A stretch of DNA of 64,000 bases from Protaetiibacter mangrovi (GCF_024752305.1 NZ_JANTHX010000008.1:134825-198824); one strand, 5' to 3'. Counted from the first letter of the stretch, positions 44,410-53,291 are shown. Notes: generated by a model not told the origin, from the sequence alone. Numbers and translations: made by a program.

Positions 44410-45987
44410 ATGAGCGCGCAGACGTATCTGGGGATCGAGCTCGGGTCGACCCGCATCAAGGCGTGCCTCGTCGACGCCGACGGGGCGACCGTCGCGACCG
44501 GGTCGCACGCCTGGGAGAACCGGCTCGAGAACGGGCTCTGGACCTACTCGCTCGACGAGGTGCGCAGCGGACTGCAGGCCGCGTACGCCGACCTTGTCGC
44601 CGCGCTCGGCGAGGCCCCGACCTCGTTCGGGGCGGTCGGCGTCTCGGCGATGATGCACGGCTACCTCACCTTCGACGCGGCGGGCGAGCTGCTCGTGCCG
44701 TTCCGCACCTGGCGCAACACCAACACCGGGCCCGCCGCCGCCGAGCTCTCCGCGGCCCTCGGCGTCAACATCCCGCTCCGCTGGTCGATCGCGCATCTGC
44801 ACCAGGCGGTGCTCGACGCCGAGCCGCACGTGGCGGCCGTCGCGAACGTGACCACGCTCGCCGGCTACGTGCACCGTCTGCTCACCGGGCGCCACGTGCT
44901 CGGCGTGGGCGACGCGTCGGGCATGTTCCCCATCGACCCCGCGACCGGCGGCTACGACCCCCGACTGATCGCCATCGCCGAGGAGCGCCTGAGCGCGGCG
45001 GGCGCCGGCTTCGCGCTCGCCGAGCTGCTCCCCGAGGTGCTGCCGGCGGGAGCGGATGCGGGAGAGCTGACCCCCGAGGGCGCCGCGCTGCTCGACCCGA
45101 CCGGCGCCCTGCGCGCCGGCATCCCGCTCGCGCCGCCCGAGGGCGACGCCGGAACCGGCATGGTCGCGACGAACGCCGTGCGCGCCCGCACCGCCAACGT
45201 GAGCGCCGGCACCAGCATCTTCGCGATGGTGGTGCTCGAGCGCGCGCTGCCCGAGCAGAGCCCCGACATCGACGTCGTCACGACCCCCGACGGCAGCCCC
45301 GTCGCGATGGTGCACTGCAACAACGGCTCGAGCGAGCTCGGCGCCTGGGTCGGGGTGTTCCAGGAGTTCGCCGCCGCCATCGGATCGACCGCGACCCCCG
45401 ACGAGGTCTTCGCGGCCGTGCTCGGCGGCGCCCTCGACGCCGACTCCGAGGGACTCCTCGCCTACAACCTGCTCTCCGGCGAACCCATCGCCGGTACCGA
45501 CGAGGGGCGCCCCCTCGTCGTGCGCACCCCCGGATCGCGGCTCAGCCTCGCCTCCTTCGGCCGCGCGCAGCTGTTCTCGGTGTTCGCCGCGCTGAGCGTC
45601 GGGATGCGGGAACTCGCCGCGCAGCAGGTCGGGCTCGACACGGCCGTCGCCCACGGCGGGCTGTTCCGCACCGGCGGCGTCGCGCAGCGCGCGCTCGCGG
45701 CCGCGCTCGGCGCCCCCGTCGCCGTCGGCGAGACCGCGGGGGAGGGCGGCGCCTGGGGCATCGCCCTGCTCGCCGCCTACCGCCACGCGGTCGCCGAAGG
45801 CGAGACCCGCCCGCTGCCCGACTGGCTCGACCAGACCGTCTTCGCGGATGCGGCGACCAGTGTCGTCGCCCCCACCGCATCCGAGGTGGCCGCCTACGCC
45901 GCCTACCTCGACACCTGGCAGGCGGGGCTCCCCATCGAGCACGCCGCCATCGCCACCCTGAGCTCGAAGGAGACCGCAGATGACTGA
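44410..45987 (+). CDS. araB: FGGY-family kinase, probable L-ribulokinase
   Basis: A 525-residue FGGY carbohydrate kinase: ATP-binding N-terminus GIELGSTRIKACLVD, central VSAMMHGYLTF, the second lobe with NVSAGTSIFAMVV and AHGGLFRTGGVAQRALAAALGAPV. It is the first gene of the araB-araD-araA operon and so probably phosphorylates L-ribulose. By sequence alone it could also be a xylulokinase-like enzyme; the following epimerase and isomerase decide the call. It overlaps araD by eight bases. Confidence 0.88.
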   Translation: MSAQTYLGIELGSTRIKACLVDADGATVATGSHAWENRLENGLWTYSLDEVRSGLQAAYADLVAALGEAPTSFGAVGVSAMMHGYLTFDAAGELLVPFRTWRNTNTGPAAAELSAALGVNIPLRWSIAHLHQAVLDAEPHVAAVANVTTLAGYVHRLLTGRHVLGVGDASGMFPIDPATGGYDPRLIAIAEERLSAAGAGFALAELLPEVLPAGADAGELTPEGAALLDPTGALRAGIPLAPPEGDAGTGMVATNAVRARTANVSAGTSIFAMVVLERALPEQSPDIDVVTTPDGSPVAMVHCNNGSSELGAWVGVFQEFAAAIGSTATPDEVFAAVLGGALDADSEGLLAYNLLSGEPIAGTDEGRPLVVRTPGSRLSLASFGRAQLFSVFAALSVGMRELAAQQVGLDTAVAHGGLFRTGGVAQRALAAALGAPVAVGETAGEGGAWGIALLAAYRHAVAEGETRPLPDWLDQTVFADAATSVVAPTASEVAAYAAYLDTWQAGLPIEHAAIATLSSKETADD

Positions 45988-46678
45988 CCTCGACGACGCC
46001 ATCCGCACGACGCGCGAGAGCGTCGCCGCGCTGCACGCCGAGCTGACCCGCTACGGGCTGGTGATCTGGACCGGCGGCAACATCTCGGGGCGCGTTCCCG
46101 GCGCCGAGCTGTTCGTCATCAAGCCGAGCGGGGTGAGCTACGACGAGCTCGCACCCGACAACATGATCCTCTGCGACCTCGACGGCAACGTCGTCGCGGG
46201 CACCCCGGGCTCGGAGCGCAGCCCCTCGAGCGACACCGCCGCCCACGCCTACGTGTACCGCAACATGCCCCACATCGGCGGGGTCGTGCACACCCACTCG
46301 ACCTACGCCACGGCGTGGGCGGCACGCGGCGAGGCGATCCCGTGCGTCATCACCGGCATGGCCGACGAGTTCGGCGGCGAGATCCCCGTCGGACCGTTCG
46401 CCATCATCGGCGACGACTCGATCGGCCGCGGCATCGTCGCCACCCTCGACGGGCATCGCTCGCGCGCCGTGCTCATGCAGAACCACGGCGTCTTCACCAT
46501 CGGCAAGGACGCGAAGGACGCGGTGAAGGCCGCCGTCATGTGCGAGGACGTCGCCCGCACCATCCACATCTCCCGGCAGCTGGGCGAGCCGCTGCCGATC
46601 CCGCAGGAGAGCATCGACGCGCTCTTCGACCGCTACCAGAACGTCTACGGACAAGCCCCCCAGGGAGAACTGCAGTGA
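45980..46678 (+). CDS. araD: L-ribulose-5-phosphate 4-epimerase
   Basis: A 232-residue class II aldolase-fold epimerase that turns L-ribulose-5-phosphate into D-xylulose-5-phosphate. Motifs: [23 protein letters not shown], the zinc histidines in [16 protein letters not shown] and the third in [16 protein letters not shown]. Length agrees with E. coli AraD (231). It overlaps araB by eight bases and araA by GTGA. Confidence 0.94.
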   Translation: MTDLDDAIRTTRESVAALHAELTRYGLVIWTGGNISGRVPGAELFVIKPSGVSYDELAPDNMILCDLDGNVVAGTPGSERSPSSDTAAHAYVYRNMPHIGGVVHTHSTYATAWAARGEAIPCVITGMADEFGGEIPVGPFAIIGDDSIGRGIVATLDGHRSRAVLMQNHGVFTIGKDAKDAVKAAVMCEDVARTIHISRQLGEPLPIPQESIDALFDRYQNVYGQAPQGELQ

Positions 46679-48192
46679 CCTCGATCATCCCCGAGCTGAC
46701 GAACTACACCGTCTGGTTCCTCACCGGAAGCCAGGACCTCTACGGCGAGGAGACCCTGCGCCAGGTCGCCGAGCAGTCGCAGGGGGTCGTCGACCTGCTG
46801 CGGGGTGCGTCCGACATCCCCGTGACGATCGAGTGGAAGCCGGTGCTGAAGAGCTCGGACGCCATCCGCCGCGCCATGATCGACGCGAACTCCGACGACT
46901 CGGTGATCGGTGTCATCACCTGGATGCACACCTTCAGCCCGTCGAAGATGTGGATCCATGGCTTCGACGCGCTGCAGAAGCCGCTGCTGCACTTCCACAC
47001 GCAGGCGAACGTCGCCCTGCCCTGGTCGGAGATCGACTTCGACTTCATGAACCTCAACCAGGCCGCCCACGGCGACCGCGAGCACGGCTACATCCTCAGC
47101 CGCATGTCGGTGCCGCGGAAGACGGTCGTGGGCCACGCCTCCGATCCCGCCGTCACGGCGGCGATCGGCACCTGGACCCGCGCGGCCGCCGGATGGCATG
47201 CCTCGCAGGGAATGAAGGTCGCGCGCTTCGGCGACAACATGCGCAATGTCGCCGTGACCGAAGGCGACAAGACCGAGGCCGAGATCCGCCTCGGCGTCAG
47301 CATCAACACCTGGGGCGTGAACGAGCTCGTCGCGCGGGTCGACGCGCAGGCCGATGCCGACATCGACGCGCTCGTCGAGGTCTACCTCGCCGAGTACGAG
47401 GTGGCGGCCGAGCTGCTGCCCGGCGGCGCCCGCCACGAGTCGCTGCGCTACGGTGCCGCCACCGAGCTGGGCCTGCGCTCCATCCTCGAAGAGGTGGGCG
47501 CGAGCGCCTTCACCGACAGCTTCGAAGACCTCGGCGATCTGTTGCAGCTCCCGGGTCTCGCCGTGCAGCGGCTCATGGCCGACGGCTACGGCTTCGGCGC
47601 CGAAGGCGACTGGAAGACGGCCGTGCTCGTGCGCATCGCCGCCGTCATGGGTGCGGGCCTCCCGGGCGGGGCGAGCCTCATGGAGGACTACACCTACGAC
47701 ATGACGCCGGGCGACGAGCTCATCCTCGGCGCCCACATGCTCGAGGTCTCGCCCGCCCTGACGACGGCGAAGGCCAGCCTCGAGATCCACCCGCTCGGCA
47801 TCGGCGGCAAGGACGACCCCGTGCGCCTCGTCTTCACCGCGGATGCCGGCCCCGCCGTCGTCGTCGCGCTGAGCGACCAGCGCGAGCGCTTCCGTCTCGT
47901 GGCGAACGCCGTGACCAACGTGGTCCCGCCGGCGTCGCTCCCGAAGCTCCCGGTCGGCCGCGCCGTCTGGAAGCCGGCGCCCGACTTCCGCACCAGCGCC
48001 ACCTCGTGGCTCATCGCCGGTGCCGCGCACCACACCGTCATGACGAACCAGGTCGGGATCGAGGCGTGGGAGGACTTCGCCCGCATCGCCGGGGTCGAGC
48101 TGCTCGTCATCGACGAATCGACCACGGTGCGCTCGTTCGAGGACCAGGTGCGGGCGAACGCCGCCTACTACCGCCTCGCCCAGGGTCTCTAG
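46675..48192 (+). CDS. araA: L-arabinose isomerase
   Basis: A 505-residue isomerase converting L-arabinose to L-ribulose with a divalent metal. Recognisable parts: [69 protein letters not shown] with a metal glutamate and [10 protein letters not shown] with a metal histidine. Length is near E. coli AraA (500). GTG 46675 overlaps the araD stop. Two palindromic elements follow the gene. Confidence 0.95.
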   Translation: MTSIIPELTNYTVWFLTGSQDLYGEETLRQVAEQSQGVVDLLRGASDIPVTIEWKPVLKSSDAIRRAMIDANSDDSVIGVITWMHTFSPSKMWIHGFDALQKPLLHFHTQANVALPWSEIDFDFMNLNQAAHGDREHGYILSRMSVPRKTVVGHASDPAVTAAIGTWTRAAAGWHASQGMKVARFGDNMRNVAVTEGDKTEAEIRLGVSINTWGVNELVARVDAQADADIDALVEVYLAEYEVAAELLPGGARHESLRYGAATELGLRSILEEVGASAFTDSFEDLGDLLQLPGLAVQRLMADGYGFGAEGDWKTAVLVRIAAVMGAGLPGGASLMEDYTYDMTPGDELILGAHMLEVSPALTTAKASLEIHPLGIGGKDDPVRLVFTADAGPAVVVALSDQRERFRLVANAVTNVVPPASLPKLPVGRAVWKPAPDFRTSATSWLIAGAAHHTVMTNQVGIEAWEDFARIAGVELLVIDESTTVRSFEDQVRANAAYYRLAQGL

Positions 48193-48212
48193 CACTCAGG
48201 CCGCTTCGCGGA

Positions 48213-48307
48213 GGCGGGGAGGGGTTCGCGAGGCGCATGCCCCCGCGCGCCTGGACGGCGCGCTCCCGCCCGACCCGATGCCAGCGCCTCGCAAACCCCT
48301 CCCCGCC
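48213..48307. repeat. Long inverted repeat behind araA
   Basis: Arms of 24 bp (48213-48236 and 48284-48307) match at 23 of 24 positions, starting GGCGGGGAGGGGTT and ending GCGAGGCGC. The 47-bp loop has its own hairpin GCGCGCC-TGGAC-GGCGCGC (48245-48263). At 95 bp the element has the same size as repeat family 1 but unrelated arms. It may terminate araBDA transcription. Confidence 0.8.
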
Positions 48308-48343
48308 CCCGCTGCGCTCCGAGTAGGCGTCATCCCCGACGCA

Positions 48344-48390
48344 GGTGGTCGAGGAGCGCCGGGCGCAGCCCGACGCGTCTCGAGACCACC
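48344..48390. repeat. REP-type palindrome (GGTGGTCGAG ... CTCGAGACCACC)
   Basis: The 47-bp element has arms GGTGGTCGAGGAGCG and CGCGTCTCGAGACCACC around GGGCGCAGCCC. This is the common actinobacterial intergenic REP with GTCGAG/CGAGAC arms. It lies between araA and the convergent LysR-like gene. Confidence 0.75.
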
Positions 48391-48397
48391 GTCCCCG

Positions 48398-48928
48398 CTA
48401 GCGACTCGAGTTGGGGGTGCGGCCGCGCACGATACCGACGAAGGCGTCGACGCGCGGGTCGTCGGATGCGCGCGGCCAGGCGAGACCGATCCCCGAGTCG
48501 GGTGCGTCGGTCAGCGGGCGCGAGACCACGTCGCGGCGGGAGTGGGCCCGGGCGACCGACATCGGCATGAGCGCGAGGCCCACGTTCGCGGCGACCAGCT
48601 CGACGGTGTCGGCGCCCTGGCCCTCGAGCATCGTCTCGCCGTCGAGGTCGGCGAGCGAGAGCTCCTCGAAGGTGGCGACCGGGTGGTCCTTGGGGGCGAC
48701 CACGACCGGGCGCTCGCGGTAGAGGGGGATCACGTGGAACTCGTCGTCGGCGGCCACGTCGCGCAGCAGCGCCATGTGCGCCGTGCCGTCGCGCAGGGCG
48801 GCGACCGCCGCATCCTGGGGGAGCGGGCGCACCTCGAGGCGCTCGCGCCGCATCCGCTCGCCCCACACGCGCTCCCACTTGCCGGGGGTGACGCCCGGCA
48901 CGAATGCGACGACGAAGGGCAGGGGCAC
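48398..48928 (-). CDS. LysR-type effector-binding domain protein without HTH
   Basis: A 176-residue protein that covers only the substrate-binding part of LysR regulators (FVVAFVPGVTPGKWERVWGER, then LRDGTAHMALLRD, IPLYRERPVVVAPKDHPVA, LMPMSVARAHSRRDVV). The DNA-binding half is absent. The GTG at 48928 is placed by a TAGCCT box seven bases upstream; the reading frame open further up is antisense to the DUF5997 gene. It is divergent from DUF5997 with only 23 bp between the starts and may act as its ligand-sensing partner (inference). Confidence 0.85.
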   Translation of the reverse strand: MPLPFVVAFVPGVTPGKWERVWGERMRRERLEVRPLPQDAAVAALRDGTAHMALLRDVAADDEFHVIPLYRERPVVVAPKDHPVATFEELSLADLDGETMLEGQGADTVELVAANVGLALMPMSVARAHSRRDVVSRPLTDAPDSGIGLAWPRASDDPRVDAFVGIVRGRTPNSSR

Positions 48929-48935
48929 GCTCCCG

Positions 48936-48945
48936 AGGCTACCCT
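48936..48945. promoter_or_regulatory. Overlapping divergent -10 boxes
   Basis: On the plus strand TACCCT (48940-48945) is six bases from the DUF5997 ATG; on the minus strand TAGCCT (48941-48936) is seven bases from the LysR-like GTG. The boxes share the central TA, and the whole 23-bp spacer is nearly palindromic. Both transcripts would be leaderless. Confidence 0.65.
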
Positions 48946-48951
48946 CGGAGC

Positions 48952-49329
48952 ATGACCGACGAGCCGCGGGAAGACCGCCGCCAGCAGCCCAAGCCTCCGA
49001 AGGCCCAGTTCCTCTCGGCGCAGACCGCGGCGAAGAAGCTCGGCATCTACCTGCCGGGCGCACCGGCCGACTTCCAGGAGGCGCAGCACTCCCGCGACGA
49101 GCTCGCGGCGCTCCAGGCCGACCCGCCCGAGTGGCTGCGCACGCTGCGCAGCGAGGGCCCGCATCCGCGGTCGGAGGTCTCGCGCCGCCTCGGCATCACG
49201 AACTCGGGCCTCGCGCGCGCCGGCGTGTCGGACGCCATGACGACCGCCGAGATCCAGGCGCTCATCGCCGAGCCCCCGCAGTGGCTGCAGCAGGAGCGCG
49301 CCCGCGTGCGCCGCGCCGAGAACCCCTGA
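48952..49329 (+). CDS. DUF5997 family protein, possible DNA-binding partner
   Basis: A 125-residue basic protein of the actinobacterial family DUF5997. It contains SAQTAAKKLGIYLPGAP, two similar Pro-Pro-x-Trp-Leu segments (PPEWLRTLR near residue 60, PPQWLQQER near 110), and between them GPHPRSEVSRRLGITNSGLA, which reads like a helix-turn-helix. The ATG at 48952 follows TACCCT by six bases. Divergence from a LysR effector domain lacking its own HTH suggests the two together make one regulator; this is a hypothesis. Confidence 0.8.
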   Translation: MTDEPREDRRQQPKPPKAQFLSAQTAAKKLGIYLPGAPADFQEAQHSRDELAALQADPPEWLRTLRSEGPHPRSEVSRRLGITNSGLARAGVSDAMTTAEIQALIAEPPQWLQQERARVRRAENP

Positions 49330-49376
49330 GCGGCATCCCCTCCGCCGTCCTCGCGTGAGGACATTCTCATGCCGTC

Positions 49377-49395
49377 TACCCCCGAACGGGGGGTA
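49377..49395. promoter_or_regulatory. G/C-tract palindrome upstream of the M28 peptidase gene
   Basis: TACCCCCGAACGGGGGGTA is an inverted repeat about 58 bp before the peptidase start. It resembles the CsoR-type site before csoR at 63137-63153 (TACCCC ... GGGGTA) but with a longer centre. Function unproven. Confidence 0.4.
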
Positions 49396-49452
49396 CGGTC
49401 GGATGAACTGTGCCGCCCGAACCGCGGGCGGTGCGCGTGAGAAGGGGAACAC

Positions 49453-51048
49453 GTGAATACACGGAAGCGCCGCATCCTCGCGGCGACGGGAATCCTGACG
49501 GGGGCGATCCTCACCGTCGGCTTCGCCGCACCGGCGACCGCGGGCGGCTGGCCCGGCCACGGGGGTGGCCACGGACACGACACCGGATCGGCGACGCTGC
49601 GCAAGGCGGTCACCGCCGACTCGATCCAGCACCACCTGCAGAAGCTGCAGCAGATCGCGGATGCCAACGGCGGCACGCGCGCTGCCGGCACGCCCGGCCA
49701 CGAGCAGTCGGCAGCGTACATCGAACGGCTCATGAAGCTCGCGGGGTACCAGACCGAGCGCCAGCCGTTCAGCTACGAGAAGGTGAACATCGACCGGGCT
49801 GAGTTCTCGCAGCTCACCCCGACCCCGACCGACTACGCGCTCGAGGACGAGTTCTATCCGATGGACTACTCGGGTGAGGGCTCCGTCGACGGTGCCGCGG
49901 TCACCCCGGTCGACATCAACCTCGACGGCGACCGCGCCTCCAGCTCCGGCTGCGAGGCCGAGGACTTCGCCGACTTCCCGGCGGGCGACATCGCGCTCAT
50001 CCAGCGCGGCACGTGCGCCTTCGCCGACAAGGCGGCGAACGCGGAGGCCGCGGGGGCCGTCGGCGTCGTCATCTTCAACCAGGGCAACGAGGTGCCGGGC
50101 GACGACCGCTTCGGCGTGCTGTTCGGCACGCTCGGCGAGCTGGGCGTGACCATCCCGGTGCTCGGCACCAGCTTCGAGGTGGGGGAGTCGTTCGCCCTCG
50201 CGGAGGCGCCGACCGCGCGGATCGTGCTCGAGACGAGCCAGGTCACGGTGGACACCTTCAACCTCATCGCCACGAGCAGGAAGGGCGACCCGACGAAGCA
50301 GGTCGTGGTCGGGGCGCACCTCGACTCCGTACCCGCCGGGCCGGGCATCAACGACAACGGCTCCGGATCGGCGACCCTCCTCGAAGTGGCGCTGAAGCTC
50401 GCCGTGACCAAGTCGAAGCCCGCCAACCAGCTCGTGTTCGCGTGGTGGTCGGGCGAGGAGGACGGGCTCCAGGGCTCGAACTACTACGTGTCGCAGCTGT
50501 CGGAGGAGCAGGCCGCGAACACCGCGGTGAACCTCAACTTCGACATGCTCGGTTCGCCGAACCCCGTGCGGTTCGTCTACGACGGCGACGGCGACGCGTT
50601 CGGCGAGGCGGGCCCCGACGGCTCGGCCGAGATCGAGCAGACCTTCCTCGACTACTTCGCCTCGCAGGGTCTCGCGACCGCGCCGACCGCATTCGACGGA
50701 CGCAGCGACTACTTCGCGTTCATCGACGCCGGCATCCCCGCGGGCGGCCTGTTCACGGGCGCCGAGGGCATCAAGACCGACGAGGAGGCCGCGATCTTCG
50801 GCGGCACCGCCGGCGAGCCCTACGACCCCTGCTACCACCAGGCGTGCGACACGGTCGACAACGTCGACCCCGTCGTGCTCGAGCAGATGGCCGACGGCGT
50901 GGCCCACGCGGTGTACACCTACGGGGCCGTGAAGACCTCCGGGTGGGGTCACCACGACCGCGGAAAGTGGAACTCCTGGCACCGCGACCACGGATTCGAC
51001 GGTCGTGGCTTCCACGGATCGCACGGAGACAGCGCCGGCAAGCGCTAG
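49453..51048 (+). CDS. Secreted M28 zinc aminopeptidase with PA domain and His-rich ends
   Basis: A 531-residue exported metallopeptidase. A Sec signal peptide (ILAATGILTGAILTVGFAAPATA) is followed by a His/Gly stretch (HGGGHGHD). A PA insert (GDIALIQRGTCAFADKAANAEAAGAVGVVIFN) precedes the catalytic core with zinc ligands in VVGAHLDSV, GINDNGSGSATLLE, WWSGEEDGLQGS and NFDMLGSPN, and a late CYHQACDTVDN. The C-terminus is again His/Trp-rich (GWGHHDRGKWNSWHRDHGF). GTG 49453 has GAAGGGG upstream. It resembles Streptomyces-type secreted aminopeptidases; the His-rich ends are unusual and may store or gather metal. Confidence 0.9.
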   Translation: MNTRKRRILAATGILTGAILTVGFAAPATAGGWPGHGGGHGHDTGSATLRKAVTADSIQHHLQKLQQIADANGGTRAAGTPGHEQSAAYIERLMKLAGYQTERQPFSYEKVNIDRAEFSQLTPTPTDYALEDEFYPMDYSGEGSVDGAAVTPVDINLDGDRASSSGCEAEDFADFPAGDIALIQRGTCAFADKAANAEAAGAVGVVIFNQGNEVPGDDRFGVLFGTLGELGVTIPVLGTSFEVGESFALAEAPTARIVLETSQVTVDTFNLIATSRKGDPTKQVVVGAHLDSVPAGPGINDNGSGSATLLEVALKLAVTKSKPANQLVFAWWSGEEDGLQGSNYYVSQLSEEQAANTAVNLNFDMLGSPNPVRFVYDGDGDAFGEAGPDGSAEIEQTFLDYFASQGLATAPTAFDGRSDYFAFIDAGIPAGGLFTGAEGIKTDEEAAIFGGTAGEPYDPCYHQACDTVDNVDPVVLEQMADGVAHAVYTYGAVKTSGWGHHDRGKWNSWHRDHGFDGRGFHGSHGDSAGKR

Positions 51049-51096
51049 CCGCCCGCCCGTGCCCGCCACCCCTCCCGCGTGACGTAGCGTGGAGGG

Positions 51097-51855
51097 GTGG
51101 CGGAGTGCATCCATGGGTTCGACGAGGGTCTCTGCGACGTCTGCTTCCCGCGCACGCCGGTGACCCCGACTCGGGTGGCGCCGACGCGGACCGCGACCGC
51201 CCGCACGCCCGGCCGTCCGGCCGCGCGCACGGCGGCGTCGGTCGGCGCTCCCGCGTCGCTGCGGCTGCCCGGGCGGCGCGTGCAGCACGTGACGCATCTG
51301 CGCACGCTCGAGTCGATCGCGCTCGACGGCGAGCTGCGCGCCGACGCGGAGCCCGACGTCGACGTGAGCTCGGCGACGACGCGCGAGCTGCGCGCCACCG
51401 CCACGGTGCCCGACGGGCGCAGCGTGGCGTCGCTCGTGGCGTTCTCCATCGCTCCCGACTCCACACGCTGGCAGGAGCTCCGCGAGGGTGCGCTCGGCAG
51501 CCACTGGTCGGACGCCGCCCGCGCCGCGAAGCCGACCGAGTTCGCGATCCTCGCCCTCCCGGTCGATGCTCTCGGATCCGACGTCGTGTTCGCCGACGGG
51601 GATGCGGGCGCCGTGGCGACGCGGTTCGCCGCCGGTGTCGAGGCCGGCACCGCGGCGCTGCGCCGCCTGCACGCGAGCGACCCCGAGTTCCGGGACGCCG
51701 AGCTGCTCGTCGCCGGTCCCGTGCCGATCGACGCGATCGCGGTCATCACCGTCGCGAACGATCGCGTGCGCGACGAGGTGCGCGCGCTGTTCGCGGATGC
51801 CGGGCGGCCGGTTCCCCGCATCGCGGTCTACCCGCCCGCCTTCGCCGTCGACTAG
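51097..51855 (+). CDS. DarT-like ADP-ribosyltransferase with N-terminal Cys motif
   Basis: A 252-residue protein. Residues 1-20 carry C4, H6, C13 and C16 (CIHGFDEGLCDVCF), a likely zinc-knuckle; a Pro/Thr/Arg linker follows. Residues 60-235 match the DarT (formerly DUF4433) pattern: VQHVTHLRTLESIALDGEL with the NAD-site His64, ATTRELRAT with an arginine, LVAFSIAPDSTRW, and AELLVAGPVPIDAIAVI with probable catalytic Glu202. DarT enzymes ADP-ribosylate thymidine in single-stranded DNA and are normally paired with the macrodomain antitoxin DarG. No macrodomain gene is adjacent. GTG 51097 is six bases behind TAGCGT. Activity is unproven. Confidence 0.75.
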   Translation: MAECIHGFDEGLCDVCFPRTPVTPTRVAPTRTATARTPGRPAARTAASVGAPASLRLPGRRVQHVTHLRTLESIALDGELRADAEPDVDVSSATTRELRATATVPDGRSVASLVAFSIAPDSTRWQELREGALGSHWSDAARAAKPTEFAILALPVDALGSDVVFADGDAGAVATRFAAGVEAGTAALRRLHASDPEFRDAELLVAGPVPIDAIAVITVANDRVRDEVRALFADAGRPVPRIAVYPPAFAVD

Positions 51856-51897
51856 ACCGCTCCTCCCGGGGGCGCGCCCGACGGCATCCCGGCGCGA

Positions 51898-52320
51898 TCA
51901 GAACCGCTCGGGCTCGGGAGCGCGGCGGAAGCGACGCCCGCTCACGCGCCGGGGGCGGATGCGCACCCAGCGGTACTTGAGCGTCGGCACCCACGGGGTC
52001 AGCGGCAACCGCTCCGCCTCGTCGATCTCGGCGCCGTGCTCCAGCCGCTCCGCGATTCCCTTGACGACGACGCTGAACGCCTCGCCGGCATCCCACCCGT
52101 CGATCTCGAGCGCGACGTCGGGGTTCACCGTCAGCTCGACCAGCTTCGTGCCGGGCGCCGTGCGGAACCAGAGGGCGCCGTCGTGCACCGCGAAGTTGAG
52201 CGGGAAGATGTCGATCTCGCCGCCCGCCGCCAGGGCGATCCGTCCCATCGGGGCGAGCTCCAGCAGCTCCCAGCACTCGCGTTCGTCGAGCACCTCGACC
52301 GGGTTCGTGTCGTCGACCAT
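51898..52320 (-). CDS. PNPOx-like flavin/F420-dependent split-barrel protein
   Basis: A 140-residue pyridoxamine 5'-phosphate oxidase-like protein. The split barrel is seen in ECWELLELAPMGRIALAAGG, IDIFPLNFAVHDGALWFRTA and NPDVALEIDGWDAGEAFSVVVKG; the end is basic (RVSGRRFRRAPEPERF). The family binds FMN or F420, or only heme/flavin ligands. AAGGAGG lies before the ATG at 52320. Substrate unknown. Confidence 0.83.
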   Translation of the reverse strand: MVDDTNPVEVLDERECWELLELAPMGRIALAAGGEIDIFPLNFAVHDGALWFRTAPGTKLVELTVNPDVALEIDGWDAGEAFSVVVKGIAERLEHGAEIDEAERLPLTPWVPTLKYRWVRIRPRRVSGRRFRRAPEPERF

Positions 52321-52421
52321 GACGCCCTCCTTCGGATCGGACACCCCCATCGTCCGCCGTTCGCCGCACCCGGGACAGGGCCGTTGGGCCCGGGGTCGTC
52401 GGAGTCCGCTTGAATGGCCAC

Positions 52422-53291
52422 ATGCTCGTCCTCGTCGGACTCACAGCCGCGGTCGTGTACGGCGTCTCCGACTTCCTCGGCGGCCTCGGGTCGCGTCGTG
52501 TCCCCCCGCTGTTCGTGAGCCTCGTGAGCTTCGTGGCGGCGGCGGTGCCGATCGCGGTGCTCACCCCCGCGGTCGGCTCGGTGTGGTCGTGGCAGGTGGT
52601 GCTGCTCGGGGCGCTCGCGGGCCTCGCCGGCGCGGTCGCCATCTGGGCGTTCTACGCGGCGCTCGCGATCGGGCCGATGAGCGTGATCTCGCCCACGACC
52701 GCCGCCGTGTCGGCACTCATCCCGGGGGTGGTCGGCATCGCCCGGGGGGAGCGCTTCGCCCCGCTCGGCTACGTCGCCCTCGCGGCGCTCGTCGTGGCGG
52801 CGGTGCTGCTGGGCGTGACCCGCGAGCAGCAGGGCGGTCGGGTCGGCGTGCGGGTCGTGGTGCTCGCGGTCGCCTCGGGCGTCGGCTTCGGCGGGTACAA
52901 CGTGGTGATGGAGTGGACGCCGCCCGAGTCCGAGTACGCGCCGCTGCTCGTCGACCTCGTGGTCGGCGCGGTGCTCTTCGCGGCGGTGCTCGCCGTGCTC
53001 CGCGCCCGCGGCGGCACCTGGTGGGGATCCCCGGACGCCCCGCCGATCGCCGATCGCCGACCTGGCCTCGGCTTCGCCGTCGGAGCCGGACTGCTGATGG
53101 CGGTCGCCAACGCGCTGCTCGTCTGGGGGCTGCATCAGGGGCAGCTCGCGATCATGGGCGTGCTCGCCTCGCTCTACCCCCTCGGAACGGTGCTGCTCGC
53201 CCTCACCGTGCTGCGCGAACGGCTCACCCCGGTGCAGGTCGCCGGAGTCGCCCTCGCGCTCGCCGCATCCGCCGCCCTCGCCCTCAGCTGA
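52422..53291 (+). CDS. EamA-family (DMT) transporter
   Basis: A 289-residue membrane protein with ten predicted helices in two five-helix EamA repeats (GVSDFLGGLGSRRVPPLF in the first; ASLYPLGTVLLALTVLRERL in the second, with the conserved ERL end). Such carriers export metabolites or amino acids. ATG 52422 lies six bases behind TTGAAT. It precedes gltX by 27 bp in the same direction. Confidence 0.85.
   Translation: MLVLVGLTAAVVYGVSDFLGGLGSRRVPPLFVSLVSFVAAAVPIAVLTPAVGSVWSWQVVLLGALAGLAGAVAIWAFYAALAIGPMSVISPTTAAVSALIPGVVGIARGERFAPLGYVALAALVVAAVLLGVTREQQGGRVGVRVVVLAVASGVGFGGYNVVMEWTPPESEYAPLLVDLVVGAVLFAAVLAVLRARGGTWWGSPDAPPIADRRPGLGFAVGAGLLMAVANALLVWGLHQGQLAIMGVLASLYPLGTVLLALTVLRERLTPVQVAGVALALAASAALALS

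Noticed and set aside
53041-53062. Short GCCGATC tandem repeat in the EamA gene
   Set aside because: Only about two and a half 7-bp units; the reading frame through it fits a normal ten-helix protein, so no sign of damage.
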